A stretch of 64,000 nt of DNA from positions 1-64,000 of the forward strand of contig WGLR01000036.1 in the NCBI GenBank assembly GCA_016125475.1, read 5' to 3'. Shown in pieces: positions 51,001 to 58,856 of this stretch (position 1 is its first letter; each line of letters begins with the position of its first letter). A model generated the notes under the pieces. That model saw only the letters and a program-made list of their open reading frames with translations, was not told the DNA's origin and ran no database searches. The position numbers were made by a program, and so were the translations under genes. This DNA comes from Betaproteobacteria bacterium (lineage in GTDB: Bacteria > Pseudomonadota > Gammaproteobacteria > Burkholderiales > Ga0077523).

Positions 51001-52568
51001 ACCGCGTGCTGCACGGATGGCTGCTGCCGCGCCTCGACGGCGAACCGGACGCCGACGATGCGGGGCTCGCGAGCGGACTGACGAACGTGGCGCCCGCGGT
51101 GGCCGCGCTGGCCGCGACATCCGGAAGGGCGACGCACTGGATCGTGCTCGCACGGGAGGTCTGCGACGTGTCCGGCGACGAGACCGTCGTGCCCGCGAAG
51201 GCGGCCGTCCTGCCGCTCGCTGCGGTGGTCGCGCAGGAACATCCCGGTCACACGTGCCGCGTGGTCGACGTGGGCGCGGGGCACGATCCCCTCGTCGACG
51301 CGCTCGTCGCGGAGGCGTGCGCCGATTCGGACGCCGGGGTCGTGGTACTGCGCGGCGAGCGTCGCTGGGCGCGTACGGTGGACGCGCTGCCGATGCCGAC
51401 CGGGGAGCTTCCCGCCTGGAAACAGGGGGGCACCTACCTGATCACGGGCGGCGCGGGCCAGCTCGGCATCGCGCTGGCCGAACACCTCATGAGCCGTCAC
51501 GGCGCGAACGTCGTGCTCCTGAGCCGGCGCGCCTTCCCGCCGCGCGAGGCGTGGGCTGCGCTCGCGGACGGCCCGGGTGACGGGGACACGGAGCGCGCGA
51601 TCCGGCGGCTGCTGGCTGCAGGCGCGGGCGACGTGCTCGTACTGTCCGCCGACGTGACCGACGAGACCCGGCTGGCCGCGGCCGTGCGCACGGCGGTCGA
51701 ACGCTTCGGGGCGCTGGACGGCGTCGTGCACGCAGCCGGCAGCATCGACGCGGACACGCTCGCACCACTTTCCGCGCTTTCGTCCGCGGCGGTCGCGAAG
51801 CAGTTCGCGCCGAAGCTCGAGGGCGCGCGCGTGCTGGAGCGCGTCCTTCGGGACCAGCCTGCAGCGCGCATCCTGGCCGTCTCGTCGACGGCGTCGCTGC
51901 TCGGGGGGCCGGGCTATGCGGCCTACGCCGCCGCGAACGCCGCGCTCGAAGCGTGGGTGAACGCGGCCCGGCGACGGGGCGTGCGGGCCGGAGCCATCGC
52001 GCTCGATGCCCTTGATCTGCGCGAAGGCGCCGCACCGGCCGCCGGGGGCGTCGTGGCCGCGGCGATCCGGCGCGACGAGATCGGTGCGGTGTTCGACGCC
52101 GCCCTGAGGATGCCGGGCGTGCCCGCCCTCGTGGTCGCCACGACGGACCTCCAGGCGAGGCTCGCGCCACAGGCTGTCCCGGCCGCGGGCGAGGACGCCA
52201 CGCTCGACGAACCGGAAACGTCGGTGTCCGGGCAGGAGGATGTCCCCCACGTCGCACCACGCGACGCGCGCGAGCAGGCGATCGCGCGGGTCTGGGAAGA
52301 CCTGCTCGGCATTCCCCGGATCGGCGTCGACCGGAACTTCTTCGAACTCGGCGGAGACTCCGTGATCGGCATCCAGGTCGTCGCGCGCCTCAAGCAGGCG
52401 GGCATCGTCGTGAGCCCGCGGGACCTCTTCGAGCATCCGACCGTGGCGGCTCTCGCGGCGGTCGCTGCCGACGCTGCGCCACCGTCTCCGGCGCCGGTGT
52501 CCCCGGCGGCCGAAACGGTCGGCGAGGACGATCTGGCGCAGCTGTCCCGGTTGCTCGGAGGGGCGTGA
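48024..52568 (+). CDS. type I PKS module: KS-AT-KR-ACP
   Basis: This 1,514-residue protein has a ketosynthase (about 10-440) with Cys in VQTACSTSLVAIHL (about 181) and His in EAHGTATPMGDPIE and NIGHLDAAAG. Its acyltransferase (about 530-830) has GHSIGEFAAA (about 628) and HAFHS (about 725), which indicates malonyl-CoA. The ketoreductase (about 1135-1330) has TGGAGQLG, a Ser in VSSTASLLG and Tyr in GYAAYAAANAA, so it looks active. An acyl carrier (LGGDSVIG, about 1441) ends the protein. With no dehydratase or enoylreductase, the module adds a beta-hydroxy two-carbon unit. It is separated from the next gene by one base. Confidence 0.92.
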   Translation: MTDPNRVPTGLEIAVVGLAVRMPGAADADSFWAGLASGTESIRFHTRDELRAFGVDPALCEDPALVPAHGTLDGHDLFDAGLFGITPREAEVMDPQQRLFLEVAWEALENAGHEPGDFPGPISVVAGTSANDYLDAHVRRSAAGRRVTGFQANIGNGPDFTATRLSYKLDLRGPSLTVQTACSTSLVAIHLACQQLLSGACDMALAGGASVSLPSKRGYRYEEGMIFSPDGHCRAFDARGAGTLKGDGVGVVVLRRLEDALRDRDHIHAVVLGTAINNDGGRKVGYTAPSVAGQAEVIRAAQLMADVDPASIGYFEAHGTATPMGDPIEIAALSQACAEDTDRRQFAAIGSVKTNIGHLDAAAGVAGFTKAVLALAHGALPPSLHFETPNAAIDFAASPVYVNRELKPWRRNADAPRRAAVSSFGIGGTNAHAILEEAPAPAPRVARQGGRPRLLSLSARSDGALERARDRLRAHLDANPGIDVGDAAFTLQCGRRTFAHRGIVACADPGDAVTALGNDGRWVTGVAPDTARDIVFLFTGQGAQYVGMGRGLYEAEPVFRSAVDECAALFEPELGFDLRDVLHAREDDATAAARLVDTAIAQPAIFTIEIALARLWAHLGVTPVAVIGHSIGEFAAAVVAGVFSLPDAVALVALRGRLMGALPQGDMAAVALPPAEVEPLLGPGVSVAAVNAPTQSVLAGAPAALAATLERVRERTGVEGRVLETSHAFHSPMMDPAVRPFVAAVAARTRSRATVPMISTVLGRVAREDELVDPAYWGRNLRDPVRFADAMASAAAAFEAVYLETGPGNTLATLARRQGGTSAVTVPSLPAARERGRDASVFLVEALGRLWVSGARVSLASLHEGDERRVPLPTYPFEHRRFWLEPEPVEAGTRAGRLPFAQWFHVPGWRSLPPLPASARGGSGEVWLVLDPGEPWLAALVERGRALGHRVVVARAADAPRRISDDVFDLRAGVGEDLVSLLQDLVAAGACPDRVLHGWLLPRLDGEPDADDAGLASGLTNVAPAVAALAATSGRATHWIVLAREVCDVSGDETVVPAKAAVLPLAAVVAQEHPGHTCRVVDVGAGHDPLVDALVAEACADSDAGVVVLRGERRWARTVDALPMPTGELPAWKQGGTYLITGGAGQLGIALAEHLMSRHGANVVLLSRRAFPPREAWAALADGPGDGDTERAIRRLLAAGAGDVLVLSADVTDETRLAAAVRTAVERFGALDGVVHAAGSIDADTLAPLSALSSAAVAKQFAPKLEGARVLERVLRDQPAARILAVSSTASLLGGPGYAAYAAANAALEAWVNAARRRGVRAGAIALDALDLREGAAPAAGGVVAAAIRRDEIGAVFDAALRMPGVPALVVATTDLQARLAPQAVPAAGEDATLDEPETSVSGQEDVPHVAPRDAREQAIARVWEDLLGIPRIGVDRNFFELGGDSVIGIQVVARLKQAGIVVSPRDLFEHPTVAALAAVAADAAPPSPAPVSPAAETVGEDDLAQLSRLLGGA

Positions 52569-52569
52569 G

Positions 52570-54300
52570 ATGCAGCAGCTCCAGAACGTCGAAAGTGTGT
52601 ACGCGCTCACGCCGCTGCAGCGGCTGATGCTCGTGAACGTCGTCCTTGCAGGGGGATCGGGCACACACATCGACCAGGTGCACCTCGAGCTCGAGGGTGC
52701 GCTCGAGCCCGCGTGCTTCCGGGACGCCTGGACGACGGTCGTCGCCCGACACCCGGCGTTGCGCACGGCCTTCTTCTGGGAAGGGCTCAGCACGCCGATG
52801 CAGGTCGTGCGGCAGACCGTGGACCTCCCCTGGGTCGAAGAGGACTGCCGGTCGCTCGACGACGAGGCGCGCGAGGCGTACGTCGCCCGGCGTCTGCGGG
52901 AGGAAGCGGAGAGACCGCTCGAACTCGACAAGGCGCCGGTCATGCGTCTCGTGCTGCTGCGAACCGGCGCCGACCGGTACGAGTTCATCTGGACCTATGC
53001 GGTGATGCTGCTCGACGGCTGGTCCGTGGCGACCGTCATGCGCGAGGTCTTCCGGCTGCACGAGGCGAACCGGACCGCCCGGCCGGTCGAGCTTCCGCCG
53101 GCCGGACCGTTCAGGGCGTTCACGCAGTGGCTCGCGACGCGCGACGAGGCCGAGGCCGAACGGTTCTGGCGCGAGGCGTTCGCCGGGGTCGCGGCGCCCA
53201 CCCCGGTCCCCTTGTCGGGGGCGCTGCCCGCGGTGGTCACGGAAGCCGAGGCCTCCGTGGAGTGCCTGCTCGACGACGCCGATCTCGATCGCCTGCGCGC
53301 GGCCGCGACGGCCACCCGTGTCACGCTCAGCACGCTCGTGCAGGGCGCGTGGGCACTCGTGCTCGCAGGGCACGCGCACCTCGACGACGTCGTGTTCGGC
53401 ATCGGGTCGGCGGGGCGGCCCGGCGAACTCGAAAACGTGGGCTCCATCGTGGGGCAGTTCACGACGAACGTCCCGGTACGGGTGCCGGTGCGCGCCGCGA
53501 CGCCGGTGGCCGAGTGGCTGCGCGAGGTCCAGCGGGCCCAGCTCGATGCGATCGAGCACGAGTACGCGCCGCTCGACCGCATCGAGCAGTGGAGCGGCCT
53601 GAGCGGCCAGCGCCTGTTCGAGTCCATCGTCCAGATCCACAACTTCCCGCTCGACGGCACGTTCTGGGACGAGCGCGGATTCACGGTCACGGGCCTGCAC
53701 AAGGTCGTGCGCACCAACTACCCGCTCGCCCTCGTCGCGATTCCGAAGCCCGGTCTCACGCTGCGCCTCGTCCACGACGAGACGCTGCTCGGGCGCACCG
53801 GTGCGGAAGCGCTGCTCGCGGAAGTGCGGTCCCTGCTGCTGCAGATTGCCGTCCGGCACTCGGAGTCGGTGGAAAGCCTGCGGGCGTCCGTGCCGCTCGC
53901 GCAGGGCGTCGCACCGGCGCGACGAACGGTTGGCGCAGCGCGAAAGGCACCCGTCGCGCCGGTCCCGCTCACGCCGCTCCAGTCCCGTCTCGCGCGGATC
54001 TGGCACGACGTGCTGGGTGTGGAGGTCACGAGCCCGGACGACAACCTGTTCGAACTCGGCGGGCGTTCCGTGCACGCGGTGCGCATCCACGAGCGCATCG
54101 TGGCCGAAGGCCTCGGCAAGCTCTCGGTCGTGGAACTGTTCCAGCATCCGACCGTGGCCCTGCTCGCGGCGCACCTGTCGCCGGACGCGCAGGGCGCACC
54201 GCCCACGCTCGCGGAGGCCGAGGCACGCGGCCGCCAGCGTGCCGACGCCGCGCGGGAGCGTCGCGACAGACTGCGCAATGCGAGGTCGCATGGCGAGTGA
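52570..54300 (+). CDS. stand-alone C-T protein with degenerate condensation motif
   Basis: This 576-residue protein has a condensation-type domain (about 10-440) opening with YALTPLQRLMLVNVVL and a carrier domain (about 460-535; NLFELGGRSVHAV). At the HHxxxDG position it has AVMLLDGWS (about 144-152), so both His residues, including the catalytic one, are missing. There is no A domain, so the carrier must be charged by another protein or only receive the chain. It may be a structural spacer, a non-catalytic docking module or an enzyme with altered chemistry. It ends in a charged helix (RGRQRADAARERRDRL) that could be a docking segment. The next gene starts 11 bases before its stop. Confidence 0.83.
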   Translation: MQQLQNVESVYALTPLQRLMLVNVVLAGGSGTHIDQVHLELEGALEPACFRDAWTTVVARHPALRTAFFWEGLSTPMQVVRQTVDLPWVEEDCRSLDDEAREAYVARRLREEAERPLELDKAPVMRLVLLRTGADRYEFIWTYAVMLLDGWSVATVMREVFRLHEANRTARPVELPPAGPFRAFTQWLATRDEAEAERFWREAFAGVAAPTPVPLSGALPAVVTEAEASVECLLDDADLDRLRAAATATRVTLSTLVQGAWALVLAGHAHLDDVVFGIGSAGRPGELENVGSIVGQFTTNVPVRVPVRAATPVAEWLREVQRAQLDAIEHEYAPLDRIEQWSGLSGQRLFESIVQIHNFPLDGTFWDERGFTVTGLHKVVRTNYPLALVAIPKPGLTLRLVHDETLLGRTGAEALLAEVRSLLLQIAVRHSESVESLRASVPLAQGVAPARRTVGAARKAPVAPVPLTPLQSRLARIWHDVLGVEVTSPDDNLFELGGRSVHAVRIHERIVAEGLGKLSVVELFQHPTVALLAAHLSPDAQGAPPTLAEAEARGRQRADAARERRDRLRNARSHGE

Positions 54301-57300
54301 CCAGGATCTCGACCTCGACAGCGCGGTAGCCGTCGTCGGGCTCGCCTGCCGGTTTCCGGGGGCTCCCGACCCGGATGCCTTCTGGCGCAACCTTCGTGAC
54401 GGCGTCGAGAGCATCCGCACATTCTCGCGCGACGAGTGCGTGGCCGCAGGCGTACCGCCCGAACTCGTCGACGATCCCGCCTTCGTGCGTGCGGGTGCTC
54501 CGGTCGAGCATGCGGAGGACTTCGACGCAGGCGTGTTCGGCATGACCCCGCGTGAAGCGGATTTCATGGATCCCCAGCACCGGGTGCTGCTGGAGTGCGC
54601 GTGGGAGGCGCTCGAGCGGGCAGGGTGCGATCCGGACCGTTTCGACGGGCCGATCGGGCTGTTCGCGGGCACGACGACCAGCACTTACCTCATGAACCAG
54701 CTCGTGCCGAGCCGGTCCTGGCAGGACGGTGCGTTCCGGGACCAGGCGATCTACGAGAACTTTCCCGGCTTCCTCGCGACACGCATCTCGTACAAGCTCG
54801 ACCTGCGCGGCCCGAGCGTCATGGTGCAGAGCGCGTGCTCGACGGCCCTGGTCGCCGTGCACCTCGCGGTCCGGAGCCTGCTCGATTTCGAGAGCGATCT
54901 GGCGCTCGCGGGCGGCGTCACCGTGCAGGTGCCGCAGACGCGCGGCTACCTGTACGAACCCGATGGCATCCTGTCTCCGGACGGGCACTGTCGTCCGTTC
55001 GACGCGAACGCCCAGGGCACCGTATTCGGCAACGGGGCGGGCATCGTCGCGCTGAAGCGTCTCGAGGACGCACTGCGCGACGGCGACACGATCCACGCCG
55101 TGGTCCTCGGCACCGCCGTGAACAACGACGGGGCCGCGAAGGCGGGCTTCACGGCACCGAGTCCGAACGGGCAGGCGGAGGTCGTCGCGACCGCCCAGGC
55201 CGTCGCGGGCGTCGATCCCCGCTGGATCACGTTCATCGAGACGCACGGAACCGGCACGGCGCTCGGAGACCCGATCGAGGTCGCCGCACTCTCGCGCGTG
55301 TTCCGCGCGAAGACCGCCGACACGGGGTTCTGCGCGCTCGGTGCGGTCAAGGGAAACGTCGGGCACCTCGACGCGGCGGCGGGCATCGCGGGCTTCATCA
55401 AGGCGGTTCTCGCGATCCGCCACGCTGTCATTCCGCCGACGCTCCACGTGGCGTCGCCGAATCCGAAGCTGGAACTCGCGGCGAGTCCGTTCTTCGTGAA
55501 CACCGACTGCCGCACGTGGTCGGACGGCGCGCACGGCCGCATCGCGGGCGTCAGCGCGTTCGGCTTCGGCGGCACGAACGCGCACGCCGTGCTCGCGCAG
55601 GCGCCCGCGCCGGCCGCCCCGGGTGCGCGCGATGCCGGCGGACCACAGGTCCTGGTCCTGTCCGCGGCGTCGCAGGCGGCCCTGGATGCGGTCGCGGAAC
55701 GCCTCGCGCAGCATCTCGAAGGCGACGGCGTCGCCGATCTCGCGGACACTGCCTTCACGCTGCAGACCGGGCGCCGCGTGCTGCCGTTCCGGCGACACGT
55801 GGTCGCGACCGACGTCGCGGATGCCGTTGTCAAGCTGAAGGAGCGCGCGACGGTTCGCGCGATGCCCGTGCGCAGTCGCAACGCGTGTTTCCTGTTTCCG
55901 GGGCAGGGTTCGCAGTTCGCGGGGATGGGCGCGGTGCTGTACGGGCGCGAACCGGTCTTCCGCGATGCCGTGGACGCGTGTGCGCGGATGCTCCAGCCCT
56001 TCCTCGGCGAGGACATCCGGGACGTGATGTTCGCGACCGGCGACGACGCCGGAGCCCGGCTCGCGCAGACGCGCTACACGCAGCCCGCCCTGTTCGTCGC
56101 GAGTCACGCGATGGCGCGCCTCTGGATGTCGTGGGGGGTCGACCCTCGCGCGCTGATCGGTCACAGCGTCGGCGAGTACGTCGCCGCCTGTGTCGCGGGC
56201 GTGATGAGTCTCGAGGACGCGCTCGCCGTCGTCGCGGAACGCGGCCGCCTCATGCAGTCCATGGAACCCGGCGAGATGCTCGCGGTGCTGGCCCCGGCCG
56301 GCGACGTGTCGCCGCGGCTCCCGCCCGGTGTCGAGATCGCCGCGATCAACTCGCCGGACGTGACCGTCTGCGCCGGCCCTTCGTCCGCGATCGCGGTCGC
56401 GCGCACGGCATTCGCGGACGCGGAGATCGAATGCCGGCCGGTCCGCACCTCGCACGCGTTCCACAGCGCGATGATGGCGCCGGCTCTGGCGCCGTTCCGC
56501 GCACGACTCGCGACGGTGACACTGTCGGCGCCGCGAATCCCGTTCGTCTCGAACGTCACGGGGGCCTGGATCACGGACGCGCAGGCGACGGACCCGGACT
56601 ACTGGTGCGCGCACCTGCGCGGCACCGTGCGTTTCTCGGATGGCGTCGAGACGCTGCTCGCGGATGCCACCGCCGTCCTGCTCGAATGCGGACCGGGCAA
56701 TGCACTGACTTCACTCGTCCGGCGCCGGGTCGCCGACAGCGGGCCCGTGGCGATCGCCACGATGGCCGGTGTCCGTGACGGCGCGGACGAGACGCACGCG
56801 CTGCTCGGTGCCGTGGGTGACTACTGGGCGGCCGGTGGCAGGCTCGACTGGAAGGCGCTGCACGGCACGCCGCGCCGGCGGGTGGAACTTCCGACGTACC
56901 CGTTCCAGCGCCGGCGCCACTGGCTCGAGCCGGGCACGGGCGGGAGGCGCGTGACCGATCTGCGGGAACCGCGCCACTGGTGTCACGTGCGCACCTGGGA
57001 GGGCCGGCCGTTCGCCGCGCCGCCCGGCGCGCTGCCCGACGGCCCGTGGCTCGTGATGTCCTCCCCGGATCCGGTCGACGTGGCCGTGGCCGAAGCTCTC
57101 GCGTCGATCGCCCCCGCAGCCGTTACGCGCGTGGTCACCGGCGTCGACGGAAGGTCGACCGCCGACGACGTGGAGCGGGCCTGGACGCAGTGCGCGGAGG
57201 CCGGCGCGACGCCGAAGACCGTATTCCGCATCGGTCTCGGCCCGCTGCCGGCCGACGCGACCGACACGGCCGGACTGCACCGCGAGCTCGATGCAGGGCT

Positions 57301-58822
57301 GCTCGGCTGGCTCGCGCTCGCACGCGCGGCGGGACCCGCGGCGGACCCGGGCGCGCCGGTGCGGATCGTCGAAGCGACCTGCGGCGCGTCCGCACTCACG
57401 AGCGACGAGCCGGTGAGCGCGGGGCGGGCTGCCGGGCTCTCGGCCGTCCGCGGGATCGGGCTCGAATACGAAGGACTGCGGTGCACGAGCGTGGACTTCG
57501 GGCCGGCCGCGCGCGGGCGCGATGCGCGCGAGATCGCGCGGCTGCTGTGTCGGGAAGCCGCGCTGCCGTCTCCGGTGCCGGTCGTGGCGATCCGCGGCGC
57601 GACACGGTGGGAGCCCGTCGTGCAACGTCTGTCGATGGCCGAAGACCGTCCCGATCCCTCCCGGCTGCCGCTGCGGCGCGGCGGGAGCTACCTCGTCACG
57701 GGCGGCTTCGGCGGCATCGGCCTGACGCTCGCGCGGTACCTCGCCGCGGAGTGGGGCGCGAAGCTCACGCTCGTCGGCCGCAGGCCGCCGGCGGACGGCG
57801 AAGTCGCCGGCGAACTCGAGCGCCTCGGCGCGGAAGTGCTGGTCGCCGCGGCGGACGTCTCCGATCCGGATGCCCTGCGCGCGGCAGTCGCTGCCACGGA
57901 CCAGCGCTTCGGCCGCCTGGACGGCGTGATCCACGCGGCCGGCATCGCGATGAGCGGCGTGATCGACGGCGCGACGCACGAGCGGCTGGACGACGTCATG
58001 CGCCCCAAGGCGGACGCGATGCTGGTGTTCGCGCAGGTCCTCGGCGAGCGGCCGCTCGACTGGGTGTTCGTCTGCTCGTCGCTCGTCACCGCCGTTCCCG
58101 TCGCGGGCCAGGTCGAATACACGGCCGCCAACGCCGTCCTCGACGCGCTGCCCGCGGCCCTGCAGACGCGCGTGCGGTGGCCGATCCGCGTGGCGGCGTG
58201 GGACAGATGGCTGGATGCCGGCATGGCGGCGCGCGCGCAGGCCGATGCCTCCCGGGGCACTCCGACGCCACGCATGGGGGCGGGCATCTCCGGCCCGGCA
58301 GGCATCGAGACGTTCTGCCGGATACTCGCATCGGACGAGTCGCTCGTGTACGTGGCGACGTTCGATCTCGTCGCGCAACAGGCGGCGAACGACGACGGAC
58401 TCCCGGTATCCGGCGAGAGAGATGTCGCGGAAGCGATCGCGGGGACCGACGCCGGGACGCCGCGTACGACCGACACGCCTTTCAGGGCGCCCGAGTCCGA
58501 ACTGCAGCAGCGGCTCGCGGCGATCTGGGAGGGCCTGCTCGGCGTCGCGCCGGTCGGCGTCGACGACAACTTCTTCGAACTCGGCGGCGATTCGCTCGTC
58601 GCGCTGCGTGTCGCGGCGCGCGTGCGACGCGACCTCCAGTGCGAGATGAAGCCCAATCTGCTCTTCGAGGCTCCCACGATCGCGGCGCTCGAAGCGCGGC
58701 TGAAGCCGCCGGCGCCGAACGAGGCGGACACCGCGGCGTCGCTGCGCGCACGGATCGACGCGATGTCGCCCGAAGAGGTTCGGGCGATGCTCGCGCAGAA
58801 ACGCGGGAAGCCGGCCGGCTGA
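54290..58822 (+). CDS. type I PKS module: KS-AT-KR-ACP
   Basis: This 1,510-residue protein has a ketosynthase (about 12-440) with Cys in VQSACSTALVAVHL (about 181) and His in ETHGTGTALGDPIE and NVGHLDAAAGIAG. The acyltransferase has GHSVGEYVAA (about 623) and HAFHS (about 722), a malonyl-CoA pattern. The ketoreductase (about 1130-1320) has TGGFGGIG, a Ser in VCSSLVTAV and Tyr in VEYTAANAVL. The acyl carrier has LGGDSLVALR (about 1428), followed by a helical C-terminal tail (LRARIDAMSPEEVRAMLAQK) that is probably a docking domain. It is very similar in layout to the module at 48024 and should likewise install a beta-hydroxyl. Confidence 0.92.
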   Translation: MASDQDLDLDSAVAVVGLACRFPGAPDPDAFWRNLRDGVESIRTFSRDECVAAGVPPELVDDPAFVRAGAPVEHAEDFDAGVFGMTPREADFMDPQHRVLLECAWEALERAGCDPDRFDGPIGLFAGTTTSTYLMNQLVPSRSWQDGAFRDQAIYENFPGFLATRISYKLDLRGPSVMVQSACSTALVAVHLAVRSLLDFESDLALAGGVTVQVPQTRGYLYEPDGILSPDGHCRPFDANAQGTVFGNGAGIVALKRLEDALRDGDTIHAVVLGTAVNNDGAAKAGFTAPSPNGQAEVVATAQAVAGVDPRWITFIETHGTGTALGDPIEVAALSRVFRAKTADTGFCALGAVKGNVGHLDAAAGIAGFIKAVLAIRHAVIPPTLHVASPNPKLELAASPFFVNTDCRTWSDGAHGRIAGVSAFGFGGTNAHAVLAQAPAPAAPGARDAGGPQVLVLSAASQAALDAVAERLAQHLEGDGVADLADTAFTLQTGRRVLPFRRHVVATDVADAVVKLKERATVRAMPVRSRNACFLFPGQGSQFAGMGAVLYGREPVFRDAVDACARMLQPFLGEDIRDVMFATGDDAGARLAQTRYTQPALFVASHAMARLWMSWGVDPRALIGHSVGEYVAACVAGVMSLEDALAVVAERGRLMQSMEPGEMLAVLAPAGDVSPRLPPGVEIAAINSPDVTVCAGPSSAIAVARTAFADAEIECRPVRTSHAFHSAMMAPALAPFRARLATVTLSAPRIPFVSNVTGAWITDAQATDPDYWCAHLRGTVRFSDGVETLLADATAVLLECGPGNALTSLVRRRVADSGPVAIATMAGVRDGADETHALLGAVGDYWAAGGRLDWKALHGTPRRRVELPTYPFQRRRHWLEPGTGGRRVTDLREPRHWCHVRTWEGRPFAAPPGALPDGPWLVMSSPDPVDVAVAEALASIAPAAVTRVVTGVDGRSTADDVERAWTQCAEAGATPKTVFRIGLGPLPADATDTAGLHRELDAGLLGWLALARAAGPAADPGAPVRIVEATCGASALTSDEPVSAGRAAGLSAVRGIGLEYEGLRCTSVDFGPAARGRDAREIARLLCREAALPSPVPVVAIRGATRWEPVVQRLSMAEDRPDPSRLPLRRGGSYLVTGGFGGIGLTLARYLAAEWGAKLTLVGRRPPADGEVAGELERLGAEVLVAAADVSDPDALRAAVAATDQRFGRLDGVIHAAGIAMSGVIDGATHERLDDVMRPKADAMLVFAQVLGERPLDWVFVCSSLVTAVPVAGQVEYTAANAVLDALPAALQTRVRWPIRVAAWDRWLDAGMAARAQADASRGTPTPRMGAGISGPAGIETFCRILASDESLVYVATFDLVAQQAANDDGLPVSGERDVAEAIAGTDAGTPRTTDTPFRAPESELQQRLAAIWEGLLGVAPVGVDDNFFELGGDSLVALRVAARVRRDLQCEMKPNLLFEAPTIAALEARLKPPAPNEADTAASLRARIDAMSPEEVRAMLAQKRGKPAG

Positions 58823-58856
58823 GTGCGGGCCGTTTCCCGAGGACGAACAGGCAACC

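Noticed and set aside
47955-52988. 1,677-codon minus-strand frame opposite the PKS gene
   Set aside because: Same cause: a shadow of a GC-rich gene, with no recognisable protein features.
52570-53900. C-type domain taken as an epimerisation domain
   Set aside because: Epimerisation domains keep the HHxxxDG motif and normally follow an A-T pair. Here the His residues are absent and the domain comes first in the protein.
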